A stretch of 64,000 nucleotides of DNA from Rhizobium sp. FY34 (GTDB taxonomy: Bacteria > Pseudomonadota > Alphaproteobacteria > Rhizobiales > Rhizobiaceae), in the NCBI RefSeq assembly GCF_005222845.1, contig NZ_STFZ01000011.1, forward strand, positions 151,996-215,995, given 5' to 3'. The translations under genes were made by a program, and so were the position numbers. Below are positions 44,549-53,375 of the stretch, piece after piece (the stretch's first letter is position 1; each line of letters begins with the position of its first letter). The notes below the pieces were generated by a model. That model did not search any database and was not told the origin of the DNA. It worked only from the letters and a program-made list of their open reading frames with translations.

Positions 44549-44583
44549 GGCCGCCGCAGCCGGATCTGCGGCGGCCGGTTTTT
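44549..44583 (+). terminator. rho-independent-type terminator between phnD and phnE
   Basis: GGCCGCCGCAG-6-base loop-CTGCGGCGGCC, a perfect 11-bp GC-rich stem followed by GGTTTTT. In the middle of the phn genes it probably gives partial termination so that binding protein PhnD is made in excess over the permeases. Confidence 0.85.
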
Positions 44584-44627
44584 CCGGCGCGACATTCGCA
44601 TTTTTCCTTCACACGACGGTAGCCCCC

Positions 44628-45590
44628 ATGCGCACCAGCCTTTCCCATGCCCCGCTCGGTGAACGGGGTGCCCAGATCGAGGCACACTGGCAGGTGCTGG
44701 CCCGCAGTCGCCGCTTCTATACGATCCTCAGCCTCGGCATTCTGTTTGTCGCGCTCTCCGGTTCGCTATGGTTTGCCAATGACAGCAATTCCGGAAAATT
44801 CTTCGACCGCCTGCCGCATGTGTTCGATTTCGTCGAGGATCTGGTGCCGCGCGACGCAACCGAGATCTGGCGGGCAATGTTTAACCTGCCCTCCCCCTAC
44901 TACGATGGCAGTCTCAAATATGAATATGTCGAGGGGCGCCACTACGTCACCGAGAGCCTCTATATCCCTGAATATTTCTACAAGATGGCCGAGACGCTGA
45001 ATATTGCGCTGGCTTCTACCATTATCGGATTTTTCTTCGGCGCCATCCTGTCTTTCCTCGCCGCCCGCAACATGGTGAAGAGCCCCTGGCTGCGCGGGCC
45101 TGTGCGCCGGTTCATGGAGGTCCTGCGCGCCTTTCCGGAAGTCGTACTGGCCGGCTTCTTTCTGGCCATCCTGTCGCTCGGGCCGATCCCGGCAATGATC
45201 GCCGTTTCGATCCACACGATCGGGGCGCTCGGCAAGCTGTTCTTCGAGGTGATCGAAAACGCCGACATGCGCCCCGACGAAGGCCTGAAGGCGGTCGGCG
45301 CCAGCTGGATCGAGCGCGTCTGGTTTGCCATCGTGCCGCAGGTCATGCCGAATTTCGTCAGCTATTTCCTGTTGCGGCTGGAGATCAATGTCCGCGCCTC
45401 CACCATTATCGGCGCGGTCGGCGGTGGCGGTATCGGCGAACAGTTGCGCCTTTCGATCAGCCGCGGCCACGAGGCAAAGACACTCGCCATCGTGTTGCTG
45501 TTGCTCATCACCATCATCGCCGTCGATCAGTTTTCCGCCTGGCTGCGTCGAAAGCTGGTGGGTGACCAGGCCTTCCAGGCTGTTGTTTGA
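44628..45590 (+). CDS. phnE: phosphonate ABC transporter permease PhnE (first copy)
   Basis: Inner-membrane permease of 320 residues. N-terminal cytoplasmic segment and first helix (YTILSLGILFVALSGS), periplasmic loop, then a PhnE core with the permease signature FPEVVLAGFFLAIL and EAA loop PDEGLKAVGASWIERVWFAIVPQ. First of two different PhnE genes (phnE1). Confidence 0.93.
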   Translation: MRTSLSHAPLGERGAQIEAHWQVLARSRRFYTILSLGILFVALSGSLWFANDSNSGKFFDRLPHVFDFVEDLVPRDATEIWRAMFNLPSPYYDGSLKYEYVEGRHYVTESLYIPEYFYKMAETLNIALASTIIGFFFGAILSFLAARNMVKSPWLRGPVRRFMEVLRAFPEVVLAGFFLAILSLGPIPAMIAVSIHTIGALGKLFFEVIENADMRPDEGLKAVGASWIERVWFAIVPQVMPNFVSYFLLRLEINVRASTIIGAVGGGGIGEQLRLSISRGHEAKTLAIVLLLLITIIAVDQFSAWLRRKLVGDQAFQAVV

Positions 45591-45600
45591 GGATTTGACC

Positions 45601-47097
45601 ATGCAGAGCCTGACAGCCGCCGACTTCGACGCCATCGCCGCCCGCCATCCGCATCTCTTGCAACCCTCCTTCTGGAGCCGATTTACAGCGCCAATCATCC
45701 TCGCATCAGCCATTCTCTATCTTGTCTTCTGCTCCTGGCTGTTTTCCGTCGGCACGGTGATGTCGAGCGCAAACTGGGGCATTGCCGGAAGCTATCTGGC
45801 CGAATGGGTGTCCTATGAGGAACGCCCGACCATAGCGATCCGCGACGATGGCACGATGAAGGTTGATTTCCCGCGCTTCGACCCGATTGGCCCCAATCCC
45901 AATCCCGACTGGTTGCAGGCAAAGCGCGAAACGGTAACCCGCACGATCACCACGCCGGCAACGACAGCGCAGCCGGATGCAGCACCCGCCTCCAGCTTTT
46001 CCTTCATGGCGCCGGCAGATCCAACATCGGCAACGGCCGCCACCGCAGCCAGCACGCAGACGGTAACCGAGGACGTGCTGACACATGCTCTGGTGCAGAT
46101 GAACCCTGAGGCGTCGATCGAAATCGCACCGCCCAGCGTCACTGTTGTCCACGGCGACGAAACATTGTCGATTTCGCTGGGTGCCGATAGTGTGAAGGCT
46201 GGATCTGCTTTGCCTACCTGGGCAACGCAGCGGGCACCGGGTGAAAAGATCGTGCTTTCCTTCGGCTTTTCCGGCTGGGCGGAGGTGCGCAGTGACGCGG
46301 TCATCGTTCACAAGCGCTATCTCGGCTGGGCCGGCTTTTTCTTCGATATCGACTCGCCCTTTTTCGGCAAGTCCTGGTCGCAGATCGCCTCCCTCTTGTG
46401 GTCGGGCGAGCGGCTTGATCCGGCGCAGAGCAATCTGTCGCTCGCCATCGACAACATTCTCTATAACCCGTCCTGGCAGCATCTGGATGTGTGGACAAAA
46501 CTGTTCCAGACCATCGTCATGGCCTTTGTAGGCACACTGTTTGCCATGATTGTCGCCTTCCCTTTGTCCTTCATCGCAGCGCGCAACATCACGCAGAACC
46601 GGCCAATCAACCAGCTGACAAAGCGCTTCTTCGATTTCCTGCGCTCGGTAGACATGTTGATCTGGGCACTGTTCTTCACCCGCGCCTTCGGGCCCGGACC
46701 GCTGGCCGGCATTTCGGCGATCTTCTTCACCGACACCGGTACGCTCGGCAAACTTTATGCCGAGGCGCTGGAAAACATCGATGACAAGCAGCGCGAGGGG
46801 GTTAAATCAGTCGGCGCGCCGCCCATGGCCGTGCAGAGATTTGGCGTCCTGCCACAGGTGCTGCCGGTATTTGCCTCCCAGGCGCTCTATTTCTGGGAAA
46901 GCAATACCCGCTCGGCCACCATTATCGGCGCCGTGGGTGCAGGCGGCATCGGCCTCAAGCTGTGGGAGGCGATGCGCACCCACACCAACTGGGAAAACGT
47001 CGCCTATATGGTGCTCCTCCTTCTCATCGTGGTGTTCATTTTCGACGCCATCTCGAACGCCCTGCGCTCGCGCCTTATCGGCAAGCGCGGCCATTGA
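45601..47097 (+). CDS. phnE: phosphonate ABC transporter permease PhnE (second copy, enlarged)
   Basis: Second PhnE permease, 498 residues, well over the roughly 260-320 usual for PhnE. ATG 45601 lies 10 bases after the first phnE. Helix 1 at residues about 30-50; then a predicted periplasmic insert of some 220 residues with a low-complexity Ala/Thr/Pro/Ser part at about 105-160 and a beta-rich part; from about residue 295 a normal PhnE core (FIAARNITQNRP, RSVDMLIWALFFTRAFGPGPLAG, EAA loop DKQREGVKSVGA). The heterodimer E1/E2 forms the channel. Confidence 0.92.
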   Translation: MQSLTAADFDAIAARHPHLLQPSFWSRFTAPIILASAILYLVFCSWLFSVGTVMSSANWGIAGSYLAEWVSYEERPTIAIRDDGTMKVDFPRFDPIGPNPNPDWLQAKRETVTRTITTPATTAQPDAAPASSFSFMAPADPTSATAATAASTQTVTEDVLTHALVQMNPEASIEIAPPSVTVVHGDETLSISLGADSVKAGSALPTWATQRAPGEKIVLSFGFSGWAEVRSDAVIVHKRYLGWAGFFFDIDSPFFGKSWSQIASLLWSGERLDPAQSNLSLAIDNILYNPSWQHLDVWTKLFQTIVMAFVGTLFAMIVAFPLSFIAARNITQNRPINQLTKRFFDFLRSVDMLIWALFFTRAFGPGPLAGISAIFFTDTGTLGKLYAEALENIDDKQREGVKSVGAPPMAVQRFGVLPQVLPVFASQALYFWESNTRSATIIGAVGAGGIGLKLWEAMRTHTNWENVAYMVLLLLIVVFIFDAISNALRSRLIGKRGH

Positions 47098-47147
47098 TAT
47101 CCCGGCAAGCCACCGGCTTGTGCCTTCATACTGATCTGGAAAACACC

Positions 47148-48284
47148 ATGCCCGAGACCATTTTATCCAACGCCCGCATCGTCCTTGAAGACCGCATCAT
47201 CGAGGGCAGCATCAAGATCGTCGATGGTCTGATTGCCGATATCAGCGAGGGGCAAAGCCAGCTGGGCGAGGATTTCGCCGGCGATTATCTCATCGCCGGT
47301 CTCGTCGAGCTTCACACCGACCATCTGGAAACTCATTACTCGCCGCGTCCCGGCGTGCGCTGGGATGCGATTTCCGCCATCCAGGCGCATGACGCGCAGG
47401 TGGCAACGTCCGGCATTACCACCGTGTTCGACTGCCTGCGCATGGGCTCCGACGAGGATGGCGGCTTTGACCATGGCGAAATGCGCCAGATGGCCGATGC
47501 CATCGAGCAGGCGCAGGCGCAGGACCGCCTGCGTGCCCAGCACCTGCTGCACCTGCGCTGCGAGGTCTCGTCCGCAGACGTGATGCAGCATTTTGCCGAT
47601 TTCGAGAGCGATCCGCATGTCCGGCTGGTATCGCTGATGGACCATGCCCCCGGCCAGCGGCAGTTCCAGACGATGGAGCATTATACGCTCTACTACAAAA
47701 CCAAGCGCGGTCTTTCGGACGAAGCCTTTGCACGCTTTGTTGCCCGCAGGCAGGAGGCCTCGGCCCTCTATGCCACCCCCCATCGCGATGCGCTTGCCAC
47801 TCTGTGCCGTGAGCGCGGCATCACCATTGCAAGCCATGACGATGCAACACTCGACCATGTGGACGAGGCCGTGGCGCATGGCGTGCGGCTGGCCGAATTC
47901 CCGACAAGCCTGGATGCCGCCGACGCCTCTCACAAAGCCGGTATGAGCGTTTTGATGGGAGCACCGAATGTGGTGCGCGGCAAATCGCATTCCGGCAATA
48001 TTGCCGCGCGCGACCTCGCCAAACGCGGTGTGCTGGATGTGCTGTCGTCGGATTATGTGCCGCTCAGCCTTTTGCACGCGCCCTTCGTTCTGGCCGAAGA
48101 TATCGATGGCCTGTCGCTGCCGCAGGCGCTGGCCATGGTAACATCGACACCGGCCCGCACCGTTGGGCTTGACGATCGCGGCCGCATCGCAACCGGGCTG
48201 AGGGCTGACCTGGTGCGCGTTGAGCGCTCTGAAGGCGTGCCCGTTGTGCGTTCCGTCTGGCGCGAAGGCCGGCGGGTTGCCTGA
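47148..48284 (+). CDS. phnM: alpha-D-ribose 1-methylphosphonate 5-triphosphate diphosphatase PhnM
   Basis: Amidohydrolase-superfamily diphosphatase of 378 residues that removes pyrophosphate from the ribose-triphosphate phosphonate intermediate before the PhnJ step. Metal-binding HTDHLETH motif at residues about 57-64, later DHAPGQRQF, ASHDDA and SSDYVP. Start ATG 47148; stop overlaps phnN start. Confidence 0.95.
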   Translation: MPETILSNARIVLEDRIIEGSIKIVDGLIADISEGQSQLGEDFAGDYLIAGLVELHTDHLETHYSPRPGVRWDAISAIQAHDAQVATSGITTVFDCLRMGSDEDGGFDHGEMRQMADAIEQAQAQDRLRAQHLLHLRCEVSSADVMQHFADFESDPHVRLVSLMDHAPGQRQFQTMEHYTLYYKTKRGLSDEAFARFVARRQEASALYATPHRDALATLCRERGITIASHDDATLDHVDEAVAHGVRLAEFPTSLDAADASHKAGMSVLMGAPNVVRGKSHSGNIAARDLAKRGVLDVLSSDYVPLSLLHAPFVLAEDIDGLSLPQALAMVTSTPARTVGLDDRGRIATGLRADLVRVERSEGVPVVRSVWREGRRVA

Positions 48285-48892
48285 TGATGGAAAATGCCGA
48301 GCGCAAACCCCACGACATGGTCGGCACCATGGTGGTGATTGTCGGCCCAAGCGGGGCCGGCAAGGATAGCCTGATCAACTATATTCGCCCCCACTTGGCG
48401 GATCGCGACACGGTGAATTTCGTCCGGCGGGTGATTACCCGCCCGTCAGATGCCGGTGGCGAGGATCACCAGCCCGCCAGCATGACAGACTTCGAAATGC
48501 TGCGGCAAAGAGGGGAATTTGCCATCCACTGGCAGGCGCATGGCCTGAGCTATGGCATTCCGGCCAGTGTCGGCCATGTGCTGGCAAACGGTCACACGGC
48601 CATTGCCAATGGCTCGCGCTCGGCGCTCGACCGGTTTGCCAGCGCCTTTCCAAACCTTCTGGTCGTCAATGTGATCGCCACGCCGGACGTTCTGGCAAGC
48701 CGCCTGCAATCGCGCGGGCGCGAAAGCCGCCAGGACATTGAAGCACGGCTGCGCCGCAGCAATGCCTTTTCTGTTCCCGCTGACTATCGCTCAGTTACCA
48801 TAGACAACAGTGGCGCGCTGCACGAGGCCGGCGAGCGCCTGCTGGAGGTCATCACCGGCCTGGATTTATCCGGCAGCGCAGCCACCGGCTGA
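48284..48892 (+). CDS. phnN: ribose 1,5-bisphosphate phosphokinase PhnN
   Basis: Guanylate-kinase-like enzyme of 202 residues with P-loop VGPSGAGKDSL at about residues 20-30 and FVRRVITRPSDAGGEDH, the PhnN pattern. Converts ribose 1,5-bisphosphate released by the C-P lyase pathway to PRPP. Overlaps phnM at TGATG. Last gene of the phn unit. Confidence 0.95.
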   Translation: MMENAERKPHDMVGTMVVIVGPSGAGKDSLINYIRPHLADRDTVNFVRRVITRPSDAGGEDHQPASMTDFEMLRQRGEFAIHWQAHGLSYGIPASVGHVLANGHTAIANGSRSALDRFASAFPNLLVVNVIATPDVLASRLQSRGRESRQDIEARLRRSNAFSVPADYRSVTIDNSGALHEAGERLLEVITGLDLSGSAATG

Positions 48893-49088
48893 CGTTGCGG
48901 CAACCCCGCCAGCCTATTCGTTTCGACAAGCCTTCCCCATTCAGCCATGTCAGCGCACTCAGATTGCACACAGTTGCAAACATTCTTCGAAACCCTGATT
49001 TGCCGGTGCAAAAGACCTACAACAAGTCCGGGAAACCGCAGGTAATATGCGGCACAACACCGTAAAATTTGCTGCACCTATGTGCATT

Positions 49089-49106
49089 GCGTCATCTGGC
49101 TGTCAT
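49089..49106 (+). promoter_or_regulatory. PHO box upstream of AfuABC-like operon
   Basis: GCGTCAT-CTGG-CTGTCAT: correct 7-4-7 spacing, second repeat identical to the consensus, first repeat 5 of 7 (12 of 14 overall). It lies 48 bp upstream of the permease ATG in the direction of transcription, so the transporter-phosphatase operon is probably in the Pho regulon. Confidence 0.7.
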
Positions 49107-49121
49107 GCAAACCGCTTAACC

Positions 49122-49144
49122 CTCTCGTCATATCGTAACGAGAG
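49122..49144 (+). promoter_or_regulatory. inverted repeat overlapping the ribosome-binding site
   Basis: CTCTCGT-9 bases-ACGAGAG, perfect 7-bp arms. The right arm overlaps the AGAGGA Shine-Dalgarno (49141-49146), so an mRNA hairpin could hide it; alternatively it is an operator for the LacI regulator in the operon. Confidence 0.4.
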
Positions 49145-49153
49145 GACGAAGAC

Positions 49154-50983
49154 ATGGCCATGGTGCCAAGCGCGAACCTTCTTGCGCCGCCCAATGTCTG
49201 GCGTCGCATGCGCCATCGACTGGCCGTCGTTCGGCATGAGCCGGCACTGCTGATCGTCGCCATCCTGACGCTGTTCTTTCTTTACCTGATCGTCGGCCCT
49301 GTCCTGTCGATCCTTGGCGATGCCTTCGTGGTGCAATCGGGGGATTCCGCTCGCCTGCATCAGGATGAGGGAAGCCTGACCGCCTATTATCTGGCGCGTG
49401 TGTTTGCCTCCAAGATGTCGTCCATCCTGATCTGGACGCCGCTTGTCCATACGCTGTCGATTGCGGTGGCGACCGTGACATTGGCGCTGACGCTCGGGGT
49501 AACGCTTGCCTGGCTGATCAACCGCACGGATGTCTTTGGCAGGCGCTGGTTTGCAACGGCGCTCGTCGTGCCCTTCATGCTGCCGACCTGGACCTTTGCG
49601 CTCGCCTGGACGACGATTTTCAAGAATGGCACGGTCGGTGGCCAGCCCGGCTGGCTGCAGGCAATGGGCTTTGCGACACCGGACTGGCTGGCCTATGGCT
49701 ATCTGCCAACCGTTTTCATCCTGACGCTGCACTATACGCCGCTGGTCTTCCTGATCGTCGGCAATGCGCTGAGACGGCTGGACGTGCAGATGGAGGAATG
49801 CGCCCGCATTCTGGGCGCCGGTACCCGAACCATCACCTTTTCGATCGTGCTGCCTCTGGTGCGCCCGGCTCTGCTGTCCGCCGCCCTGTTGATTTTTGCA
49901 GACTGCATCGGCGAATTCGCCGTGCCCTATCTTCTCGGCCTGCCGATCAACTATGACACGCTATCGACTGGCCTGTACCGAGCGCTGTCTTCGCGCCAGA
50001 ACGGCGTTGCCGCCGTTCTGGCGGTCGCCATCATGACGATGGGCGTCATCACCCTTCTCATTGACATTCGCATGATGCGCGAAGCCCGCCGCTTCGTGAC
50101 GGTGGGCGGACGCGGTGCCATGGAGCGGCGCCAGCCGCTGGGCTCCATGCGCCATCTCGCCGCCTCGCTGCCCGTTCTCTGCGTTCTCATCGGTGTTGTC
50201 CTTCCGCTGCTCACGCTTTTCCTGTCGACGGTGATGATCCTGCCGGGCCGCTTCACGCCCGACAATTTCACCCTCGCCTACTGGATCGGAAGCGACCTGC
50301 ACACCATTGCCATGCGCAACGGTATTCTCGTGGCGCCGGATTTCTGGATCGCCGCCTGGAACACGGTGCGCATTGTCGGCATAGCCTCGGTCATTTCGGG
50401 CTGCCTCGGGCTTCTGGTCGGCTATGGCGTGCTGCGCAGCCCCGTCAGCCTTCTGGGCAATATCCTGCGCCAGATCACCTTCCTGCCCTATCTCGTGCCG
50501 GGCATCGCCTTTGCCGCCGCCTTCCTGTCGCTGTTTGCCGTTGCCCGCGGCCCGATCCCCGCCCTCTACGGCACGCCCTTCATCCTGATGCTGGCGCTGA
50601 TTGCCGAAAACATGCCCTTTGCCAGCCGCGCCGGCATTGCCGCCATGACCCAGCTTGGCCGCGAACCGGAAGACGCCGCCCGCGTCGCCGGCGCCGGCTT
50701 CCTCACCCGCATGCGCCGGATCATCATTCCGATCCAGGCGGCACCGCTGGCAACCGCCATCCTGCTTCCCTTCATTTCGGGCATCAAGGGTGTCAGCCTC
50801 TTCGTCATCCTGGCCGTGCCCGCCACCGATGTCCTCACCACCTATTCGCTGCGCCTGCTCGATTACAATTACGACCAGGCTGCCAATGCCGTTGTCCTCA
50901 TGATTGCCCTCGTCGCCTGGCTTGGAACCGTGTTGATCCAAAGGATCTCCGGCGCCGGCCTGTCGCGCGGACTGGAGAGCTGA
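49154..50983 (+). CDS. ABC transporter permease, fused double domain (FbpB/AfuB type)
   Basis: Permease of 609 residues consisting of two homologous halves, each with about six helices and an EAA loop (EECARILGAGTRTITFSIVLP near residue 215; EDAARVAGAGFLTRMRRIIIP near residue 507). This is the ferric-iron/AfuB architecture; Actinobacillus AfuABC of the same class carries hexose phosphates. First gene of the operon behind a PHO box and followed by ATPase, binding protein and two phosphatase genes, so an organophosphate ligand is favoured over iron (inference). Confidence 0.9.
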   Translation: MAMVPSANLLAPPNVWRRMRHRLAVVRHEPALLIVAILTLFFLYLIVGPVLSILGDAFVVQSGDSARLHQDEGSLTAYYLARVFASKMSSILIWTPLVHTLSIAVATVTLALTLGVTLAWLINRTDVFGRRWFATALVVPFMLPTWTFALAWTTIFKNGTVGGQPGWLQAMGFATPDWLAYGYLPTVFILTLHYTPLVFLIVGNALRRLDVQMEECARILGAGTRTITFSIVLPLVRPALLSAALLIFADCIGEFAVPYLLGLPINYDTLSTGLYRALSSRQNGVAAVLAVAIMTMGVITLLIDIRMMREARRFVTVGGRGAMERRQPLGSMRHLAASLPVLCVLIGVVLPLLTLFLSTVMILPGRFTPDNFTLAYWIGSDLHTIAMRNGILVAPDFWIAAWNTVRIVGIASVISGCLGLLVGYGVLRSPVSLLGNILRQITFLPYLVPGIAFAAAFLSLFAVARGPIPALYGTPFILMLALIAENMPFASRAGIAAMTQLGREPEDAARVAGAGFLTRMRRIIIPIQAAPLATAILLPFISGIKGVSLFVILAVPATDVLTTYSLRLLDYNYDQAANAVVLMIALVAWLGTVLIQRISGAGLSRGLES

Positions 50984-50984
50984 A

Positions 50985-52100
50985 ATGCCCGAGATTTCGC
51001 TGCACAACCTTGTCAAAGCCTATGGGAAATCCGCAAAGCCTGCGGTGGATGGCGTCAATCTCACCGTCGCAGACGGCGAATTCATGTGCCTGCTGGGGCC
51101 TTCCGGCTGCGGCAAGACAACCATTTTGCGCATGATCGCCGGTATCGAACATGCCAGCGGCGGAACGATCGCCATTGACGGCAGGCCGGTCGATTGCGTC
51201 GAACGCGGCCAGTTCGTGCCGCCGGAAAAGCGCCATGTCGGCCTGGTCTTCCAGAATTACGCGCTCTGGCCGCATATGACGGTGGCGCGCAATGTCGATT
51301 TCGGCCTGCGCCTGCAGCATGTGGATGCATCCGAGCGCGAAGCGCGCTGCCGCGACGTGATGACCAAGCTGCGCATCATCGATTATGCCGATCGCTACCC
51401 GTCGCAACTGTCCGGCGGCCAGCAACAACGCGTGGCGCTGGCCCGCATGCTTGCCGTCAATCCCGGCGTGCTTCTGCTCGATGAGCCTTTGTCCAATCTC
51501 GATGCTGCACTTCGCCTGGAAATGCGGGCAGAACTGCGCCGTCTGCACGAGACATTCGGCACGACCATCGTCTTCGTCAGCCACGACCAGTGGGAAGCGA
51601 TGACGCTGGCCGATACGATAGCCGTGATGGAGGGCGGACATCTGCAGCAGGTGGGCACGCCGGACGAGATCTATGCCCGCCCGGCCAATCGTTTCGTCGC
51701 CGAATTCATCGGCAATCCGCGCATCAACATGATCCCATCGCGCGACCGCAAGGGCCAGGAAACCGATACCGCATCGCTGGGCCTGAAACTCACCGAACGG
51801 CTGCCGCGGGATGTGCCGATCGATGTCTGCGGCATTCGCCCGGAAGATATCCGCCTCTGCGAGACGCCGGCGGATGGGGCGCTGCCCTTTACCGTCGAAA
51901 GCATCATGCCCACCGGCGGCAGCTGGGTGATCGAACTCGCGCATGGCGAGGACCGCCTGTTTCATTCCACCCAGTCGCGGCCGCGCGTTCGCCCGAAAGA
52001 CCAGATCGGCTGCCTGCTGCCGGACGAGGCTCTGCATCTTTTCGATGGGAGCGGCCGGCGCATGTCCATTCCAGGCTACGGCATGTCCGCCGCCGCCTGA
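50985..52100 (+). CDS. ABC transporter ATP-binding protein (AfuC/PotA type)
   Basis: ATPase of 371 residues, Walker A GPSGCGKTT, Q-loop VFQNYALWPHMTV, signature LSGGQQQR, Walker B VLLLDEPLSNLDA and H-loop VSHDQWEAM, followed by a TOBE domain from about residue 245. Starts one base after the permease stop codon. Cytoplasmic partner of the double-domain permease. Confidence 0.94.
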   Translation: MPEISLHNLVKAYGKSAKPAVDGVNLTVADGEFMCLLGPSGCGKTTILRMIAGIEHASGGTIAIDGRPVDCVERGQFVPPEKRHVGLVFQNYALWPHMTVARNVDFGLRLQHVDASEREARCRDVMTKLRIIDYADRYPSQLSGGQQQRVALARMLAVNPGVLLLDEPLSNLDAALRLEMRAELRRLHETFGTTIVFVSHDQWEAMTLADTIAVMEGGHLQQVGTPDEIYARPANRFVAEFIGNPRINMIPSRDRKGQETDTASLGLKLTERLPRDVPIDVCGIRPEDIRLCETPADGALPFTVESIMPTGGSWVIELAHGEDRLFHSTQSRPRVRPKDQIGCLLPDEALHLFDGSGRRMSIPGYGMSAAA

Positions 52101-52189
52101 TGCAAGACGTGCAGCGGAAATGCCGCTGCACCAGACCCCATTGGCCCCTTCATTGAAGGGCGCCGGCTCTCACACACAGGAAGATGACC

Positions 52190-53302
52190 ATGACCCTTTG
52201 CGTAAAGACAAGCCTTCTTTCGATCGCCGCCTCCCTCTTCAGCCTGTCAGCCGCATGTGCCGCTGAGCCCTTCGATCTCGACGCCCTGATTGCTGCGGCC
52301 AAGAAGGAAGCGCCCATCCACGTCTACGATTCGACCGGCAAGATTGTCGAGCAGGCCAAGGCCTTTTCCGCCAAATATGGCGTGCAAGCGATCGGCACCA
52401 AGGCCAAGGCACCCGACATTCTGGAAATCGTCAGCCGTGAAGCCAAGGCCGGCAATGTACAGGCGGATGTCGCCATCATTTCCGATGCGCCGGCTGCCCA
52501 GGAACAGCTGCTGGCCAAGAACTATGTGATCAGCTGGGTGCCGGGCGATCTCGCCGCCGACATTCCCGCCGCCTACCAGAACCCGCTGACGGCGCTTCTC
52601 GCCCCCAATGTCTGGACCTATAACACGGCGCTCAACAAATCCTGCCCGGTCAAGAACATCTGGGAACTGACGGAACCCAAGTGGAAGGGCAAGGTCTCGA
52701 TGCAGGACCCGGTCGGCAAGCCTTCCTATACCGACTGGTTCAACCAGCTCGAGACGCATCATGACAAGGCGGTGGCCGATGCCTACCAGGCCCATTTCGG
52801 CAAGCCGCTGGTCACGAAGGAAGAAAGTGCCACGGCAGCCTTCGTCAAGGCGCTGGCCGGCAATGGTCCGCTGCTGACTGATTCCGATGGCGCCGCAGCC
52901 GATGCCGTCGGTGCTCCTGACGTCAAGGATACGTTTGTCGGCCTCGTCAGCACGGCGAAATACCGCGAGAACGAGAATGGCATGAAGCTTGGCATCTGCG
53001 CCGGCCTCGCACCCTTTGCCGGCTGGAGCTATCCCTCGCTCGGCCTGATTGCCGCCGGCAGCAAGAGCCCCAATGCCGCCAAGCTGTTCATTCGCTACAT
53101 GATGACCGCCGAAGGTATTGCACCGCAGTCGCAGGACGGCAAAATGTCGACGAATACCAAGATTTCCCTTCCGGCAGACGAGCCGTCGGGCATTGCCAAG
53201 ATCAAGGACCAGATCATGGGCTATGAGGCAGCCACCGCATCGTCGGACTGGCAGCACCGTCAGGACTGGCAGGACCTCTGGAGCCTGAACTACAAGAAGT
53301 AA
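52190..53302 (+). CDS. ABC transporter substrate-binding protein (AfuA/FbpA-like)
   Basis: Periplasmic binding protein of 370 residues in the iron/AfuA/2-aminoethylphosphonate class. ATG 52190 is 6 bases after AGGAAG (an ATG two codons earlier is possible). Signal peptide ending AACAAE. Mature part starts FDLDALIAAAKKEAPIHVYDSTGK, the usual opening of the family. The C-terminal half lacks the paired tyrosines (YY) that bind iron in FbpA, reading GLAPFAGWSYPSLGL instead, which supports a non-iron ligand. Confidence 0.88.
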   Translation: MTLCVKTSLLSIAASLFSLSAACAAEPFDLDALIAAAKKEAPIHVYDSTGKIVEQAKAFSAKYGVQAIGTKAKAPDILEIVSREAKAGNVQADVAIISDAPAAQEQLLAKNYVISWVPGDLAADIPAAYQNPLTALLAPNVWTYNTALNKSCPVKNIWELTEPKWKGKVSMQDPVGKPSYTDWFNQLETHHDKAVADAYQAHFGKPLVTKEESATAAFVKALAGNGPLLTDSDGAAADAVGAPDVKDTFVGLVSTAKYRENENGMKLGICAGLAPFAGWSYPSLGLIAAGSKSPNAAKLFIRYMMTAEGIAPQSQDGKMSTNTKISLPADEPSGIAKIKDQIMGYEAATASSDWQHRQDWQDLWSLNYKK

Positions 53303-53326
53303 ACACAAAAGTACGCGATTCTAAGC

Positions 53327-53357
53327 CAAGACCGGTCGGTGACCCGCCCCGGTCTTG
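53327..53357 (+). terminator. stem-loop after binding-protein gene
   Basis: CAAGACCGG-13-base loop-CCGGTCTTG between the binding-protein and phosphatase genes, no T-run. Likely an intercistronic structure that boosts binding-protein yield rather than the operon end. Confidence 0.5.
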
Positions 53358-53375
53358 TGCCCTCCATAGAAAGAC

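Larger units (their letters stand above)
48893..49153. promoter_or_regulatory. promoter region of AfuABC-like operon
   Basis: 261-bp gap after phnN without a clear terminator. It carries the PHO box at 49089-49106 and an inverted repeat at 49122-49144 next to the ribosome-binding site of the permease gene. No ORF of interest. Confidence 0.5.

Noticed and set aside
49154-53302. Annotation of this transporter as ferric iron uptake
   Set aside because: The fold is right, but the binding protein lacks the iron Tyr pair and the operon has a PHO box and phosphatase genes, so I did not name it as an iron transporter.
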